Positions 33,251 through 44,885 of a DNA stretch of 64,000 nt are shown in pieces; position 1 is the stretch's first letter; each line of letters starts with the position of its first letter. This DNA comes from Tenrec ecaudatus. Lineage: Eukaryota > Chordata > Mammalia > Afrosoricida > Tenrecidae. The position numbers and the translations under genes were made by a program. The notes beneath the pieces were generated by a model. That model did no database searches. It was not told the DNA's origin and worked only from the letters and a program-made list of their open reading frames with translations. Location of the stretch: positions 144,562,721-144,626,720 of the forward strand of contig NC_134530.1 of the NCBI RefSeq assembly GCF_050624435.1. The letters run 5' to 3'.

Positions 33251-33635
33251 GACATCAAACATTCCAGGCACTGCTTTGGAGACGAAGGTGTGCCTGGCCC
33301 AAGCCAGGGGGTTTGCAATGGCTTCGGATGCTGGTGTAAGTTGGACAGGGACTCACAGGACCAAGGAGAGTCGATGCTCTTGAAGTAGGGTGTTGGTGAA
33401 GGCTATGTAAGTGCCATGGACTGCCAGATAAACCAACAAATCTGTTTTGGAAGCAGTGCAGCCAGAATGGTCTTTCGAAGCCAGGATGGCAAGGTTTCAC
33501 CTCATGTACTTCAGACGTGTTGGCTGGAGAGAGCAGCCCCTGGAGAAGGACGTCAGGCTTGGTCAAATACAAGGTTAGCACATCCGAGGAAGACTTTCGG
33601 CAAGATGGATTGACACCGTGGCTGCTGCACGGGGC
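33250..33635 (+). mobile_element. RTE/BovB-like LINE 3' fragment, sense
   Basis: GCCATGGACTGCCAGATAAAC, AAATCTGTTTTGGAAGCAGTG, CAGCCAGAATGGTCTTTCG, CCAGGATGGCAAGGTTTCACC and CCTGGAGAAGGACGTCAGGC lie in the order of the C-terminal ORF and 3' part of RTE elements. The frame is interrupted and there is no reverse transcriptase core. Confidence 0.8.
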
Positions 33636-33689
33636 TCAAATGTCACAATGGAGAGGAGGGTGCAGGACCGGGCGGTGGTTCCTTCTGTT

Positions 33690-33990
33690 GTGGATGCTGT
33701 TGTTTGTGGTTCTGGCCCATAGTGACCCTGTGCACCACCGAACAAACCCTGCCCGGTCCTGCGCTGTCCTCCCCATGGTCACCACACCTGAGCCCATTGT
33801 GCCAGCCCATTGCCGTGAGGACCTCTCCTGACTCTCACTGCCCCCTACCAAATGGAAGGTCCCGCCCCAGGGACTGGTCTCTCCTGACACAGGCATCCCA
33901 GCTTCGTGGGAAGTGAGCAGTCTCAGAAGCACAGGGGGCAGGTCAACACCATCTTACAGGGGCCCGAGGAGTCGGCCTCGACTCGCTGGT
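33690..33990 (-). mobile_element. RTE-derived 3' fragment, antisense
   Basis: GCCCATAGTGACCCTGTGC, AACAAACCCTGCCCGGTCCTG and GGGACTGGTCTCTCCTGAC are the inverted 3' blocks of the same LINE group. With 33250-33635 it makes an inverted pair. The right edge (GTCGGCCTCGACTCGCTGG) carries SINE-like tail sequence. Confidence 0.65.
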
Positions 33991-34839
33991 GGTGAATTTG
34001 TCTTGGGTTTGGTTCATCTGTTGTAGACCGGGTCTCTGATTTGGAGAGGACTCGACAGTGCCAAATCACAGAGGCTGCCGATACGACAGTGGGCCAAACG
34101 AGCTCCTCTCCCTCCCTGCCCCAGTGCCGCCTCCAGGGCTTCCTGAAGGGGTCTCCACGCTTCCAGACACCGGCTCTGTTTGGCCTCTGCTTCCCGCTCT
34201 CCCCTCTGCATGGGCGACCACCATCCACCTTCCCTGGGCCTGAACCAGAAGCTTGGATGTCACCCTATGCCCACTGTCTCATTCATAGTCTCTCTCTTGG
34301 TTAGCATTCAATCCATCTTTATGAAAATGTTCACCAAGGCCAGGTCCTCTCCCCACTGGGGGAAACCACAGCCAAAGATCCCTGCCCGCGCGGAGTTGAC
34401 ACTCTTAACATGAAGGAAAGCTCCCCCCAACCCCTAGTTCCAGCCCACCATCCGCACATCCCCATGATCGAGGGCAGACTGGACTGGCGGGATATATAGG
34501 CTTTTTTCTTGCACTGGCCGATTTCAGGGCATAAGTTGCCAGTCATTTCTTCCTCGTCCCGCTTTGTCTGGAAGCTCCGCCCAAACCGCTCCACAGCAGT
34601 GCAGCCCACAGCCCTCTGCAGGCAGATGAGGGAAGGCCAACAAGAGGTGCATGGGCCCAATCTCCCGCCTGGGAGGTGGGAATTCCACCACTTAAGAATC
34701 ATCGCAAATAGTCTCCATCTCCCCTCCCCTCTTCACTCCCAGCCAGTCTCTGTTGCCAATCAGCCTGGTCTCCTATGCCCCATCTGCCCCTCCACCCACA
34801 GTCCCCTGCCAGCAGCCGGAGAGGGACACTTAAACCCAA
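33991..34839. other. Intergenic unique DNA
   Basis: No gene, RNA or repeat call is supportable. Confidence 0.5.
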
Positions 34840-35257
34840 GACCAGATCAGGTTACCCCTGCTTACAGCCCTCCATGGCTGGATGAAATCCAAACGCCTTA
34901 GGGGGGCCCTCAAGGGACCCTCGTGCCACTTAGCTGGCCCAGGCCTCCCTCCACTCAGCCCTGGGAAGCAGCAGCTCCCCTGTGACCCTCACACAAGCCA
35001 CGCCTGGGTCACGGGTGGGCCTCTCATGGGACCCCTCCCTCCCCTCGGGTCCCACTCGCAGCTCCCCCAGTGTGACTGCACCCTCATCCCTAGGCCTAGC
35101 CCCGGAGCACCACAGCCCGTCCCCTTTCTCCTGGCCTCTCAGACTCTTGGTCAGTATCTATATTTGTGTACTTGCTGTGGCCAGTCCCCCGGCTGGAGGG
35201 TGCCTTCCTAGGGTCTAGCACCGTGCAGAGGGCTCAGTAAATATGCCATGAATGAAT
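34840..35257 (+). repeat. L2 LINE relic, sense
   Basis: GGATGAAATCCAAACGCCTTAG, GGGCCCTCAAGGGACC and the terminal GGGCTCAGTAAATATGCCATGAATGAATG follow the L2 3' end order. It is ancient and diverged. Confidence 0.6.
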
Positions 35258-35461
35258 GGCCAGGAGCGGGGCCAGGCCAGCGTCCCCGCCGCCAGTGCTT
35301 TCCTCTCCTGTTCCTCCCACGTGCTGTCTCCAGTTGGCTTCTGCACCTTGCTTCTGGGGCATTCCTGGGAGCCCCTGGGGAACAGAAAGCTTTCTCTTTA
35401 CAATATGCTCTTCCTACCGGAGGAGGAGAGACTGCCAGAATAATGAGAGCCTGCAAGAGAG

Positions 35462-35620
35462 CTGAAGGAGGCTTCCGGGGGGACTTGGCTCTTTCCACCG
35501 GGTATTGGTGGATACTGGCCGATACCAGAGCCCGAGCGCGACCTGAAGGAGGCTTCCGGGGGGTGGGAGGGAGGGGAAGGACTTGGCTCTTTCCACTTGG
35601 TATTAGTGGATACTGGCAAG
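35462..35620 (+). repeat. 81-bp tandem duplication
   Basis: CTGAAGGAGGCTTCCGGGG and CTTGGCTCTTTCCAC...GGTATTxGTGGATACTGGC occur at 35462 and again at 35543. The second copy carries a short G-rich insertion (GTGGGAGGGAGGGGAAG). Confidence 0.85.
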
Positions 35621-37195
35621 AGCAGCCCCCATCCCTCACTCAGAGCTACAAGGGGGTGCTGGTCAACTCAGGCACCCAGCCCTCACACGAGCACACACGC
35701 GCACGCGCGAGGGCTACGGAGAAATGTTTGGTGAATGAATGAAGAGGTGACGGAGATGAAGAAATAAAGAAGAATCGCCAGGGAGAGAAGAAGAGAGGAA
35801 GGAGGAGGGAGGGAAGTGGGGCTGTGGGGTGAGGAAAGGGGCAGAAGCTTGAGGCAGGAGGTGCTGACTCACCATGGGTTTCAGGCTTCGTCACCAAGCC
35901 AGCCCCAGCCCCCCTCCCCACCCCCCATTCTTTCCTGACTCCTGGGCCTTCTGATCCAGTGCAGGTCAGGGTGGGACAGTGGGGCGAGCCAGTCACCAAC
36001 ACCAATGACATCCTGAACTGCTGACTCCCAGACACCTTGCCCCCCTCTTCCCCTCACCCCTGGGCCAGACAGCCCCAAGGAGCCCTCTGCAGGGACCAGA
36101 GCTGGGGGACTCCTTGCCTGTGACACAATTCCATCCTGACATCCCCAGAGACCACCCCCTAAACAGACCTCCCTGCCATTCCTCATATCTAGGCCCCAAG
36201 TGCAAAGACAGTTCACTTCATATTCTTTATCAGTGACCGAATAGTCACAGCCAACAAGCAACAGGCAAGGCTTTCTCCGTGCCCACAGCCGTTGCCCCAG
36301 AGGGGAGGCTTGGGGAAGAGACGTCCGCTCCTCCCCCAGCCCAGCCTGGGCCAGCTGCCCCTTGGGAAGACCGGAGGGCCACCCAGGAGGCTAGGAACCC
36401 CAGAGGGGCTGCTCCCAGAGCAGCTGTTGCCATGGTGGCCCCTTCCCTCGGGTGGTGGCTCTGGAGTTGCTATGGAGTTCCACGTGGGCCACCACCACCG
36501 CCGCCATCACCTCTGTCACCACAAAGAAGTTGCTGTTGGGACCTAAATCCTCCCAGACTGCTAGCCAGTCGGCCTGGGTGGCTGATGTGTGCTGCCCAGC
36601 CTGTGCACCAGGCAGCCCGTGTGCGAGCCCCTCCCCAGTTCCCCAGCTCCATCCAGCCCGAGCCTCAGGGCTTCCTCTTCCCCTGAGGACCCAGCTCTGT
36701 GTGTACTGCTGGCAAGTATAGTAGGGACCAGTTCTTCCCGGACCCCACTAGAGGTGGCAGGTGGTTCTCAAGGAGGGAGAGCAATAAGAAGACCCCACTG
36801 TTAGCACTCTGGCTCCGGGTCTCAATGAGGAACCAGAAGTTTGGCCTCTTATCTCTCTCCATCTCTCTCCCTGGGCTTTACCCTAGCCATGCCAGGGAAC
36901 TCTCCCTAACAACCAATACTTTACTACCAGCTAGACTACATGCCTGTTTTCAGTGTCCTTCTGCCCTCGTCCCGAAGGATAGCTTCTCAGAAGAGATGGC
37001 ATCTTTTATGCATAAGAAAGTACTTCATAGCAGTCATTCACACTCTTGTAAGAATTTGGGTTGGTGTATCTTGCATTAGACCTTCTCTCAACATACATAA
37101 TGAGAGCCTTGTTCTCTGTCACAAGAAATCCTAGCACTAGAGAGCTCTGAGTAGACTAGATTTCTTTTCCTCTTGGTGTATGAAATATTTTTTGT
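35621..37195. other. Intergenic unique DNA
   Basis: It includes GA-rich sequence near 35750-35830. The stretch 36900-37190 is AT-richer. No gene is seen. Confidence 0.5.
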
Positions 37196-37215
37196 TTCTC
37201 TCTCTCTCTCTCTCT
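37196..37215 (+). repeat. (TC)n microsatellite
   Basis: Ten TC units. Confidence 0.9.
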
Positions 37216-37412
37216 GAGAAAGCAGCAGCTTCTTTTTGGGGCTCAAACCAATGGCCAGGGTCATACAAGGAATTCTGTCCTGACCTGAAGCTTTGCTGGG
37301 CTCGCTCAGATGGACGTCCACCTTCCCTTTATACGTTCACAGCAGCGGGTGCCCTCCTCCATTACGGTACTGTTACAGTTTACTGGTTTATGGATGTGTC
37401 ACTTGTTATGCA

Positions 37413-37613
37413 GGAGCCCCGACAGTGTAGTAGTGGTTTTGCACTGGACTGCTAACCGCAAGGTCGGCAGTTCGAATCCACCAGCCCCTCGGTGGGAGAA
37501 AGATTTCTTGCTCCCAGAAATATTTACAACTTCAGAAACCCAAAGGGGGCAGTTCTCTGTGTAAAGGATCATAGTGAGGAAGAATGGACTCAATCGCAGG
37601 ACGTTTGGTTTGA
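37413..37613 (+). repeat. AfroSINE, sense, full length, well preserved
   Basis: It runs from GGAGCCCCGACAGTGTAGTAG through CGCAAGGTCGGCAGTTCGAA (intact B box) to GGACTCAATCGCAGGACG and GTTTGGTTTGAG. It is among the youngest-looking copies. Confidence 0.9.
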
Positions 37614-37675
37614 GTTTTCCACCTGTTACTGCCTTCATCGCCAGCCTCTGTTTAGTGCCCAGGATCTCAAGAGAG

Positions 37676-37806
37676 AACAGAGGGAGGAAGGAAGGGAGGG
37701 AGGGAGGGAGGGAGGGAGGGAGGGAGGAAGGGAGGGAGGGAGGGAGGGAGGAAGGAAGGAAGGAAGGAAGGAAGGAAGGAAGGAAGGAAGGAAGGAAGGA
37801 AGGAAG
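37676..37806 (+). repeat. Two-part (GGGA)n-(GGAA)n microsatellite
   Basis: Tetranucleotide GGGA units to about 37750 switch to GGAA/GAAG units to 37806. Both halves are nearly pure. Confidence 0.95.
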
Positions 37807-38339
37807 AGCTAGTGATCCGGTGACTTCCCTTGGATGACCCCTGTGGCTCACTGTCATTCCAGCCATGCATCTGGCCCTCAGAGTTTGTTCAGAAGATTGC
37901 TCAATTGTCTGGGTCTCTCACTGTACCATCCCAATCACTGTGTGCCAGCCATGCCCCACTCCACCCCACTTCCACCTGCCCCATCCCTGTACCACCGGCA
38001 CTCCCGCCCACAACCCACAACCCCCGAAGCTTCCCAGGCCCCAGCCAGCCAGGGGCCCGCGTGCTGGGCTCTTTCTTTCTCCTTCTCAGTCTTTATGAAG
38101 AATGGTCTTCCCCGAGTCCCTGGCCCTTCTCCGCGCACCAAGGAAGGGCTAGTCTGGTCCCTGGAGTGAGCGAGCGTGAGCTCTGAGATGCTGTACAGGC
38201 GGGCCTTGGGTGGCCAGCTTCTCGGGGCTGGAGCCAGCCCCTACATCTCACTGGGCTCCGGTTCCTCTGTGAAGCAGTGGGTGGCACCTTTAGGGGGGAT
38301 GAGAAAGTGTGTGGCCGGCAGACAGCAGTGACTCTGGAA

Positions 38340-38530
38340 ACATCAACGTCGATGTGGATGGAGCGCTAACTAGGGATCAGACACGATTCCAAGCCCACTC
38401 GCTATAGATGAGCCCTCCTTTCTGTGCAGCGTGCACTGGGAGGCAAAGGCTGCTTCTGCCATGTCCATTTTACAGATGTGGGGCCCAGAGAGGGAGCAGT
38501 GAGGCAGAGAGCTCGCAGACAGCAAATCTC
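38340..38530 (-). repeat. MIR/L2-like relic, antisense
   Basis: CCATTTTACAGATGTGGGGCCC, AGAGAGGGAGCAGTGAGGC and the earlier GGATCAGACACGATTCCAAG are typical inverted MIR blocks. Confidence 0.65.
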
Positions 38531-38679
38531 CCGGCCTGCTTTGGCCTTTGTTCTCCTGGTCACCAGCTGTCAGGCCAGGTGGAGCCTCGGGCAGGAGGTG
38601 GCTCCCGGGCACCAGCGCCACTAAGGTCACCACTCCCAGCCCACGTCTGGCTGCCATCCCGGCTGCCACTGGCACCTCT

Positions 38680-38785
38680 GTTTTAGGCTGTGTGACCACA
38701 GGCAAATGACTTCGCCTCCCAGGTTCCCAAGTCCTCGTCATAAAATTGAGAATCAGGACACACCTCTGTCAGGTTTTACTGAGAG
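38680..38785 (+). repeat. MIR relic
   Basis: GTGTGACCACAGGCAAATGAC and CATAAAATTGAGAATCAGG match the MIR core. Confidence 0.65.
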
Positions 38786-40850
38786 GTGAAGCATATGGAT
38801 CCTGCAGTTGCATACCTGTCCTTCCCCGTTTCCATGTGGGGCGGTAGCAAGGGGGCTGACCTCCACAGCAGAAAGCCCTAGAGGATCCCGGCTGGAGCCC
38901 CTCACTGCCGGCTGGGCTGGCGGGAAGAGGCCACAGTCAACTTGCAGCAGAGTCTCAGGCAGTCAAGCTCTTGAGATGACTGGCTGGTGTGGCCTTGGCG
39001 CTAGAGTGACCTGTCTGCTGGCTCCCCAGCGTCAGAGAGAAGCCATACCCCAGACCACCACCTTCCTCTGGCCTCCCCTAAGGTCCAGGCCTGGGAGCTG
39101 CCCTCAGGTCTTGTCTACTGTGAGTCAGGGGACTGGTTGCCCAGGAAGGGAGAGAGAATGGAGAAGATCTCTGAAGAAGAAGAAGAAGGAGAAGGAGGAG
39201 GAGGAGGAGGAGGAGGAGGAGTGGGGTGCGGAAAGAGGGTCAGAAATGGGAGCCAGAGAAGACAGGGAGAAGACAGCATGGGAGGAGGAAGCTTGGAAGG
39301 CAGATGAGGGAGAGGGGAAGCGGGGAGGAGCAGGAGAGGAAGGCAGAGAGGAGGGACCAGGCCTCATATGAGCAGCACAGGCAACAGAACAGCTGGGCAG
39401 ACCCAAAGTGTCCTGGCTGGCGTCTGCTGAGTGGCGCGGGCAGGGAGAGACAGCGCTTCCCATGAAGGTGAGTCGGGGCAGGAGCCAGGCTTCCCTTTCT
39501 GGGGAAGCCAGTCTTCCGTCATCATCATTTTTAACAGGTCGACCGGGTTAGCCTGGCGCCACCCCACCCTTGGCAGTCAGAGGGTTTAGGCTACTTTGAG
39601 ACCAAGATCATTCTGGGGGTTTATTCTAGCTGTGGATGCTGCTGGGTTTCAGGGAAGGGATCTTAATCCACTGTCCGAATGTAGAGTCAGCAAGAGTCCA
39701 GGAGCTATGTAACAGAATCTGTCTTCCCTTATTAGAACTGAGCCCAGCCCCAGGGTGCGTCAAGACTGACCTCGGGGAGCCTGGCTGGGAACTTCCTTCT
39801 CCGTTAGACAACCTCACATGAGGTGAGCAAACTTCACTTTGGGAGTTTCCCAGCCCCCAAGGCAGAGGCTGCCCCATGCTGACTCCTGCCCTGACCTCCA
39901 TGACACCCCCTTTTCTGCTCTTCCCCTGCTCTCTGGGCGCCTGGTGTCTCTCCCTGTAGTCTCCCAAGCCCTTCCTCTCCTTCCCTACTGATATGCCCCT
40001 GGAGGCCGTGGGCTTCCACACTACGTAGCCGACCCTCAGACTCAGACCCACACACCCCGTCCTATGCCATCCCCACAGTCACTTACAAAGTGCACTGTGG
40101 TTAGGAAGGCGACCACCAGGCTCTTCTCCACGGTTCATCGAAGTCTGGAATCCTGTGGGCAGCACCATACCAACAGACAAGCCCTCCCTGATGATCAACT
40201 CAGGGGTGGCCCTGCCCAAGGTACAATGGCCAGACCTCCAACCTGGGTCTCCTGCATGAAAGACACAGAGCCATCGCGAGGGCCCAGTGACACCTCAGGC
40301 ACAATTCAGTATATGTGTGGGAGAGTGTTCTGGAGGAAGCATCTAGAATGTTCATCAGGTTCTAGAGGGGTTTATCCAGCCTCCCAAATGTGGAGAACTT
40401 CGGCTCTCAGGGCCACACTGGGCAAGCACATGCCGACCAGGGGCTGGAGCCTGGGACCCGGTCGCTGGGTTTCAGGGTAGCCCAAGGACTCAGCAGGAAT
40501 CCAGGAGCTACTGCTCCATGGCTCCATCGCCGATTTCTCCAGAGACCAGAGCAGCTCAACTCCAACTCGGACCAATTGTTGACAGAAGCGGGGGGGTGGG
40601 GGTGGGTGGGTGGGGAGGGAGAGACATGAGCTCACAGCCATGCCCCGTGTTGTAGCTTCACTCCCCCGTTTCTAAAAGCAGAGGCCCTGTCCCCATGTCC
40701 GTTAGTCCTTGCATGGCTTCAACGACTGACATCATGTGTAGCTCCGTCACTGACATTTCGTAAAACCTAATTTCCTTCTGTGCTCTCCTCCCTTTTTTCT
40801 GGATGAACTCTAAGACCCCTTCCAATGTTCTCAGGAAGCAGCCAGCCAGC
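38786..40850. other. Intergenic unique DNA with a GAA/GGA tract
   Basis: Apart from the purine microsatellite at 39173-39221, which forces Glu/Lys-rich spurious frames, no gene or mobile element is recognised. Confidence 0.5.
39173..39221 (+). repeat. (GAA)n-(GGA)n microsatellite
   Basis: About five GAA units pass into about eleven GGA units. Confidence 0.9.
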
Positions 40851-40851
40851 C

Positions 40852-40978
40852 TGTTGCTGTCCGGGTGATGCCGATCCATGGCGACTCCATGTGGGTCAAG
40901 GCAGAATGGTGCCCCAGAGGGTTTTCAGGGAATGATTCCACAGAAGCAAATGCCAGGCCTCTCTTCTGAGGCACCCAA
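40852..40978 (-). repeat. Second AfroSINE subtype, antisense
   Basis: CCGATCCATGGCGACTCC, CAGAGGGTTTTCAGGGAATG and GCCAGGCCTCTCTTCTGAGG are in the order seen at 49370. Confidence 0.7.
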
Positions 40979-42780
40979 GGGTGATCGCAGACCTTTTTCC
41001 TACCAACTGTGTTACCCACTTATACCTCCAGGCAGCCTCACCTGGAGGAGAGGGAACCAGGGTTGATGGAGGATGGAAGAAGGGATGGAAGCAGGGATGG
41101 AAGCAGTAAGTAGGGCTCAGTTGAAGTGCGAGCTGCTTATGTATGGTGGGGCAACTAACCCTATGTGGTACTTGGAGCCCAGCGGGTGTCCTGTGGAATT
41201 TCTGTTCTGACCACATACCTGGCATTCTCTAGAGCCCATTTCTAAGCGTGGGGCTGGCACACCCGGGTTCATTCCGCAAGTTCCAACTCAGCTGTGACTC
41301 TCAGCTGCAGTGTTCCCGTTTCTCTGCTCCCTGCCATCAGAAGACATTCACAGGAAGCCCCAGCTGGTGATCAGCTCATGGGGAAAAGTGTCGGAAGCAA
41401 GAGGAAGTCTTATCTCCAAGGAGATTAGATCCGATTTTTTCCTGTTTCGACAGGATGGCGATTATATAACGCCACGTGGAAATATGATCCTCGAGCCTAC
41501 AGTCCTCCCAGACGAGGCACTTAGAAACCAGCCAGCCAGGACGGAGCTGATGTGAGAGCCTCCTCCCTGCTACGTTCCCGCCACACACACCATCAAGAGA
41601 GATGCGAGGACAGCCATCCTGCAATCTCTCTGCGGCCCTGCACTGCCTCTCCCCCTCCTGCTGGTCCCAGGCTCCCGGGCTTAAGAAACCTGCTCGGTGC
41701 ACTTAGTTTGTCTTCAGGTAGAGCTAGGAGGAAAGCAAGTGGAGCTCAAGGGGGCATGTTTTGGAGAATGAAGGAGTCCTTCTTGTTCATTGGCACTGGT
41801 CTAGCCTGCTTCTTCCAGGAGTTTAAGCCCGTGAAGCATTCCCATGCTCACTCAGGTGTAAAAGGCAAGAGAAACCAAAGTCACTGTTATCTCCAGCTAG
41901 ATGATGGGGGCAACGCAGCTCAGCCCAGTCTCCTTTTGTGTCTCACGTGGCTAGAGCTGAACCGGTACCAGGCTGGGATTTCCCTTGCCTCGAACTAACC
42001 TGGCCCCAAACAAGCCTGACCCAGGGCGGTGGTCTTAATGGAATCCCCTGTCCACAAGGTAATCTCGAAGCCTGTGACCCTCCTGCCTTCTTAGGTCAGG
42101 AAAGAGTCGTACCATCTTGTCCTCAGAAGCCACCTGGACCCTATCCATTCTGCAGGCTTTCTTCACTCCGAGTTTGGACATCACATATGTAACTTGATGC
42201 CCAGAAAGTATTTTTAGCTCCCACCCAAGAGCCACACGCCCTGCCCACTCGCGGCTGGGGTGGATAGAGGGTGGAGAGCAGGGCTGATGGCACCCACCAC
42301 GGGGCTGACGGTGGCTGGAAGACGCTTCCTGAGAGACAGATCGGGCTATATCTCTCCTTACTAAACACTCCGCCCTGGTGCCCACTAACCTGTAGACTTA
42401 AGGTTAGATGTTCTAGCATGGCTTCCCCCAACCCTTTACTCTCAAATCCCAACCTATCTACCGGGCCTTACTTAGTCCGTCCTTCCCCACACGTGCCCTC
42501 GGCTCCAGCCGCACCCAATGAGGGTTCTTGAATCTGTGCACTTTCCGGCTCAGTGGCAGTGGATCTGGTTGTTTCTTTGATTCTCTTTGCTTGGTGTATC
42601 CGTAACCACGTCTCCGCCCCTGGAAACCCTCTCACCACTTGCGAGGTTTTCCCCAAGCTCCCTGTCACCAGCTGAAGTGTATGTCCCACAGTGCGTTAAA
42701 CACCTTGACAAGCCCGTATCTTCTACCCTATCAGGTGGGGGATCTGTTATCTGACCAAAGGCTGCCTGGATATTTATAAC
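40979..42780. other. Intergenic unique DNA
   Basis: No feature is supported. Short imperfect GGATGGAAG repeats lie at about 41067-41105. Confidence 0.5.
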
Positions 42781-42829
42781 ACCATTCACAGGCCATTTGG
42801 GTCACGTATTTCATTAACTCACCCTAATG

Positions 42830-43180
42830 TGATGGCTGGAAGCGGCTTATCTTTGATGTTGGCTGGTATCGACCCCCCCCACCCCTGCACTAGACGGTCA
42901 CCGTGTGGTTGCGCACAAAGTCGTTTATGGGTCAGATGGTGGACTGACCAAGTGGGTCATAGAGACGGATATGTCAAAATACGTCAAGAAAAGTATCCAA
43001 CATTTAGATACGGCCAAGAGGATGATTGAATCGCTTCAACATGATGCTGAAGCTGCGTTTAACAGACCACACAGAGATGAACTCTCCGGAACTGTGCACC
43101 AAAGATGTAGCTAATGTTCATGCCAAAAGTGGCAATACTTTGGGATATATTGTGTGAAATAAAATAGATCGTTAAAATGG
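42830..43180 (+). pseudogene. Possible processed-pseudogene relic, parent unknown
   Basis: A 69-codon frame (42905-43114) reads with ordinary protein-like composition: SDGGLTKWVIETDMSKYVKK, then SIQHLDTAKRMIESLQHDAE. Near 43080 a +1 frame continues with a similar character (ELCTKDVANVHAKSGNTLGY) to TGA, 17 bases short of the aataaa at 43158-43163, which sits where a poly(A) signal would. Upstream, a C-run in a proline-like stretch also breaks the frame. There is no intron signal and no clear A tail or direct repeat. I do not recognise the parent. It could also be part of an unknown transposon or a chance frame. Confidence 0.35.
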
Positions 43181-43244
43181 ATATAATGTGATTTCTAATA
43201 TCTCCCGCCCTGTAAATGGGGCTGCAGTTGTGGTGCGCGGACAT

Positions 43245-43435
43245 CAGCTGACTCTGGTTCTGATTCAACCCTCTGTCTCTGTGTCACACTGCCCCAGAGG
43301 GCTTCCAAGACTGACCTCCTTACCAGAGCAGAATGCCAGGTGCTTCTCCCTTGCTGCTGCGGATGGATTTGAACTGACAACCTTTAGGTTCACCATTGAG
43401 CAATTAACCTAACCGTGTGCCACCAATGCTCCTGT
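43245..43435 (-). repeat. AfroSINE subtype, antisense
   Basis: CACACTGCCCCAGAGGGCTT, GGATGGATTTGAACTGACAACC and the inverted head TGCCACCAATGCTCC are present. Confidence 0.75.
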
Positions 43436-44069
43436 GTGACTTCTAGAAAAGTTAAAAGTATATGAAAGTTCTTTATTTTTTCATTGGAAAGCACTGCTTT
43501 GAAAGATTGCATCCTTGTTGGACTTTGTTATTTGCTATCATTGATTAAGGGCTCACACTGTGGTGTAACACGGTAACTTTTTAATCTGGTAGAGATTCAA
43601 ATAATTTTTATCCAAATAGGAAAGACAGCCCTGATTTCATTGCTCTATAGGTCTTTTTAAAAGGCCAAGTTTGTCTTTAACGTTAAATAGATATTGAATA
43701 TTCTTTTTTTTCAACGTACTACCAGCAACCGCTGCACGAACCTCCGCCGATATTGAATATTCTTGCATGTAAAGAATAGAGCGTTCATATAGATAGATCC
43801 CTCGCTTTAAACACTAGTTCCTCAACTGCTCTTGGCCCAGTTTTATCATCATATGGTTTCCTCCCGTCAATTCTGTGACATGTGTCCGTTCTATAGTTGT
43901 GTGAGGCTTGCGTTTTTGATGTTTTGGAAATTATACTTTGGCAGCAGAGCCCTCTCTCTGGACAGAGCTTGAGAGCAAACCCTGGATCACTGCCTTGCCT
44001 GGTGTTGAGCGGGGGCTCAATACGTGTTGAATGGCACCTCCTTGAAGTGGTGTCTGATAGAGATGAGAT
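43436..44069. other. AT-rich intergenic DNA
   Basis: It contains two near-identical GATATTGAATATTCTT stretches, at about 43689-43704 and 43749-43764, about 60 bp apart. No gene is seen. Confidence 0.5.
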
Positions 44070-44885
44070 CCTCTGTTTTTTTAATTGGCATATCATTCAC
44101 ATATCAATCCAGCAGCTCAATCATATTAAGAGGAGTTGTGCAAGCATCACCACCATCCATTTGAGAACACTTCCTGCTTTCTGGTACCCAGTTATTAGCT
44201 CCCCATTTCCCCCAACCTCCCCCGCCACACCTATTAATCCAGTTACTGTCGCTATGGATTTACCACTCCAGGATTTCATAAAAGAAAAGCCCCAAACAAC
44301 AACAACTCACAACACAAAATAAAACATAGAAAAGCCTCAATCAAAATGAAAGCAGACGCTATTAAATAGTAGAGCAAATTTAAAAGAGATCAGAAGGGAG
44401 CTCAAACGATAAGGTGTTAAACTTTGATCTCGTTGCATCTGTAGTAATCACTTTCCAGCTCACTGTGCGTGGTAGCAAGGACATCACATCCTTGGTCTGT
44501 GGCCAGAGAGACTTCACTGGAGACTTAATCCATGTTTCCCCCCCTTTTTTTAAACTGGCACACATTTAAAATGGGTCAAAGGAGAGATCAAGTGATAAGA
44601 GATTACATTTTAACCCAATTATATCTGCAATAATCTACTTTACAATGCTCTTTGTCTAGTTACAAGGCTATTCACAGACTTAATCCATGTGGGGTCCGTG
44701 CAAATAGATTTGGGGCTCCACTGTCATCTATAGCCTTCTGCAAACCAGGTGTTCACAACTTAAACTCTGTACCATTCCCTCCTGCAGATTTGGGTTTCAG
44801 TATTTGCAATCCTTGGATCACACAGGCTGGTACGCGTCTTCCATGTGGACTTGGTAGACACCAAGATGAGACTTTCTTTTAGGGC
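44070..44885 (-). mobile_element. Older L1 3' fragment, antisense
   Basis: TTTTTAATTGGCATATCATTC, AATCCAGCAGCTCAATC, GTTGTGCAAGCATCACCACC and GTTATTAGCTCCCC follow the inverted 3' end of mammalian L1. Its right edge (CACACAGGCTGGTACGCGTCTTCCATG) aligns with the L1 3' UTR of the younger copies at 27.0 and 50.6 kb. ACTTAATCCATG occurs twice, about 155 bp apart, suggesting an internal repeat. Confidence 0.6.

Noticed and set aside
37413..37490. tRNA gene candidate in the head of a well-kept AfroSINE
   Set aside because: A/B-box-like motifs are present, but the cloverleaf is incomplete and the sequence continues into the SINE body.
37399..37870. Gly/Arg/Glu and Pro/Ser/Leu repeat proteins
   Set aside because: They are direct translations of the GGGA/GGAA repeat.
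38808..39371. 187-codon frame with a Lys/Glu-rich part
   Set aside because: The charged part is the GAA/GGA microsatellite. The rest shows no domain.
43680..43770. Pair of GATATTGAATATTC repeats as a transposon boundary
   Set aside because: Only about 60 bp apart with no terminal structure or duplication. Probably a chance or local duplication.
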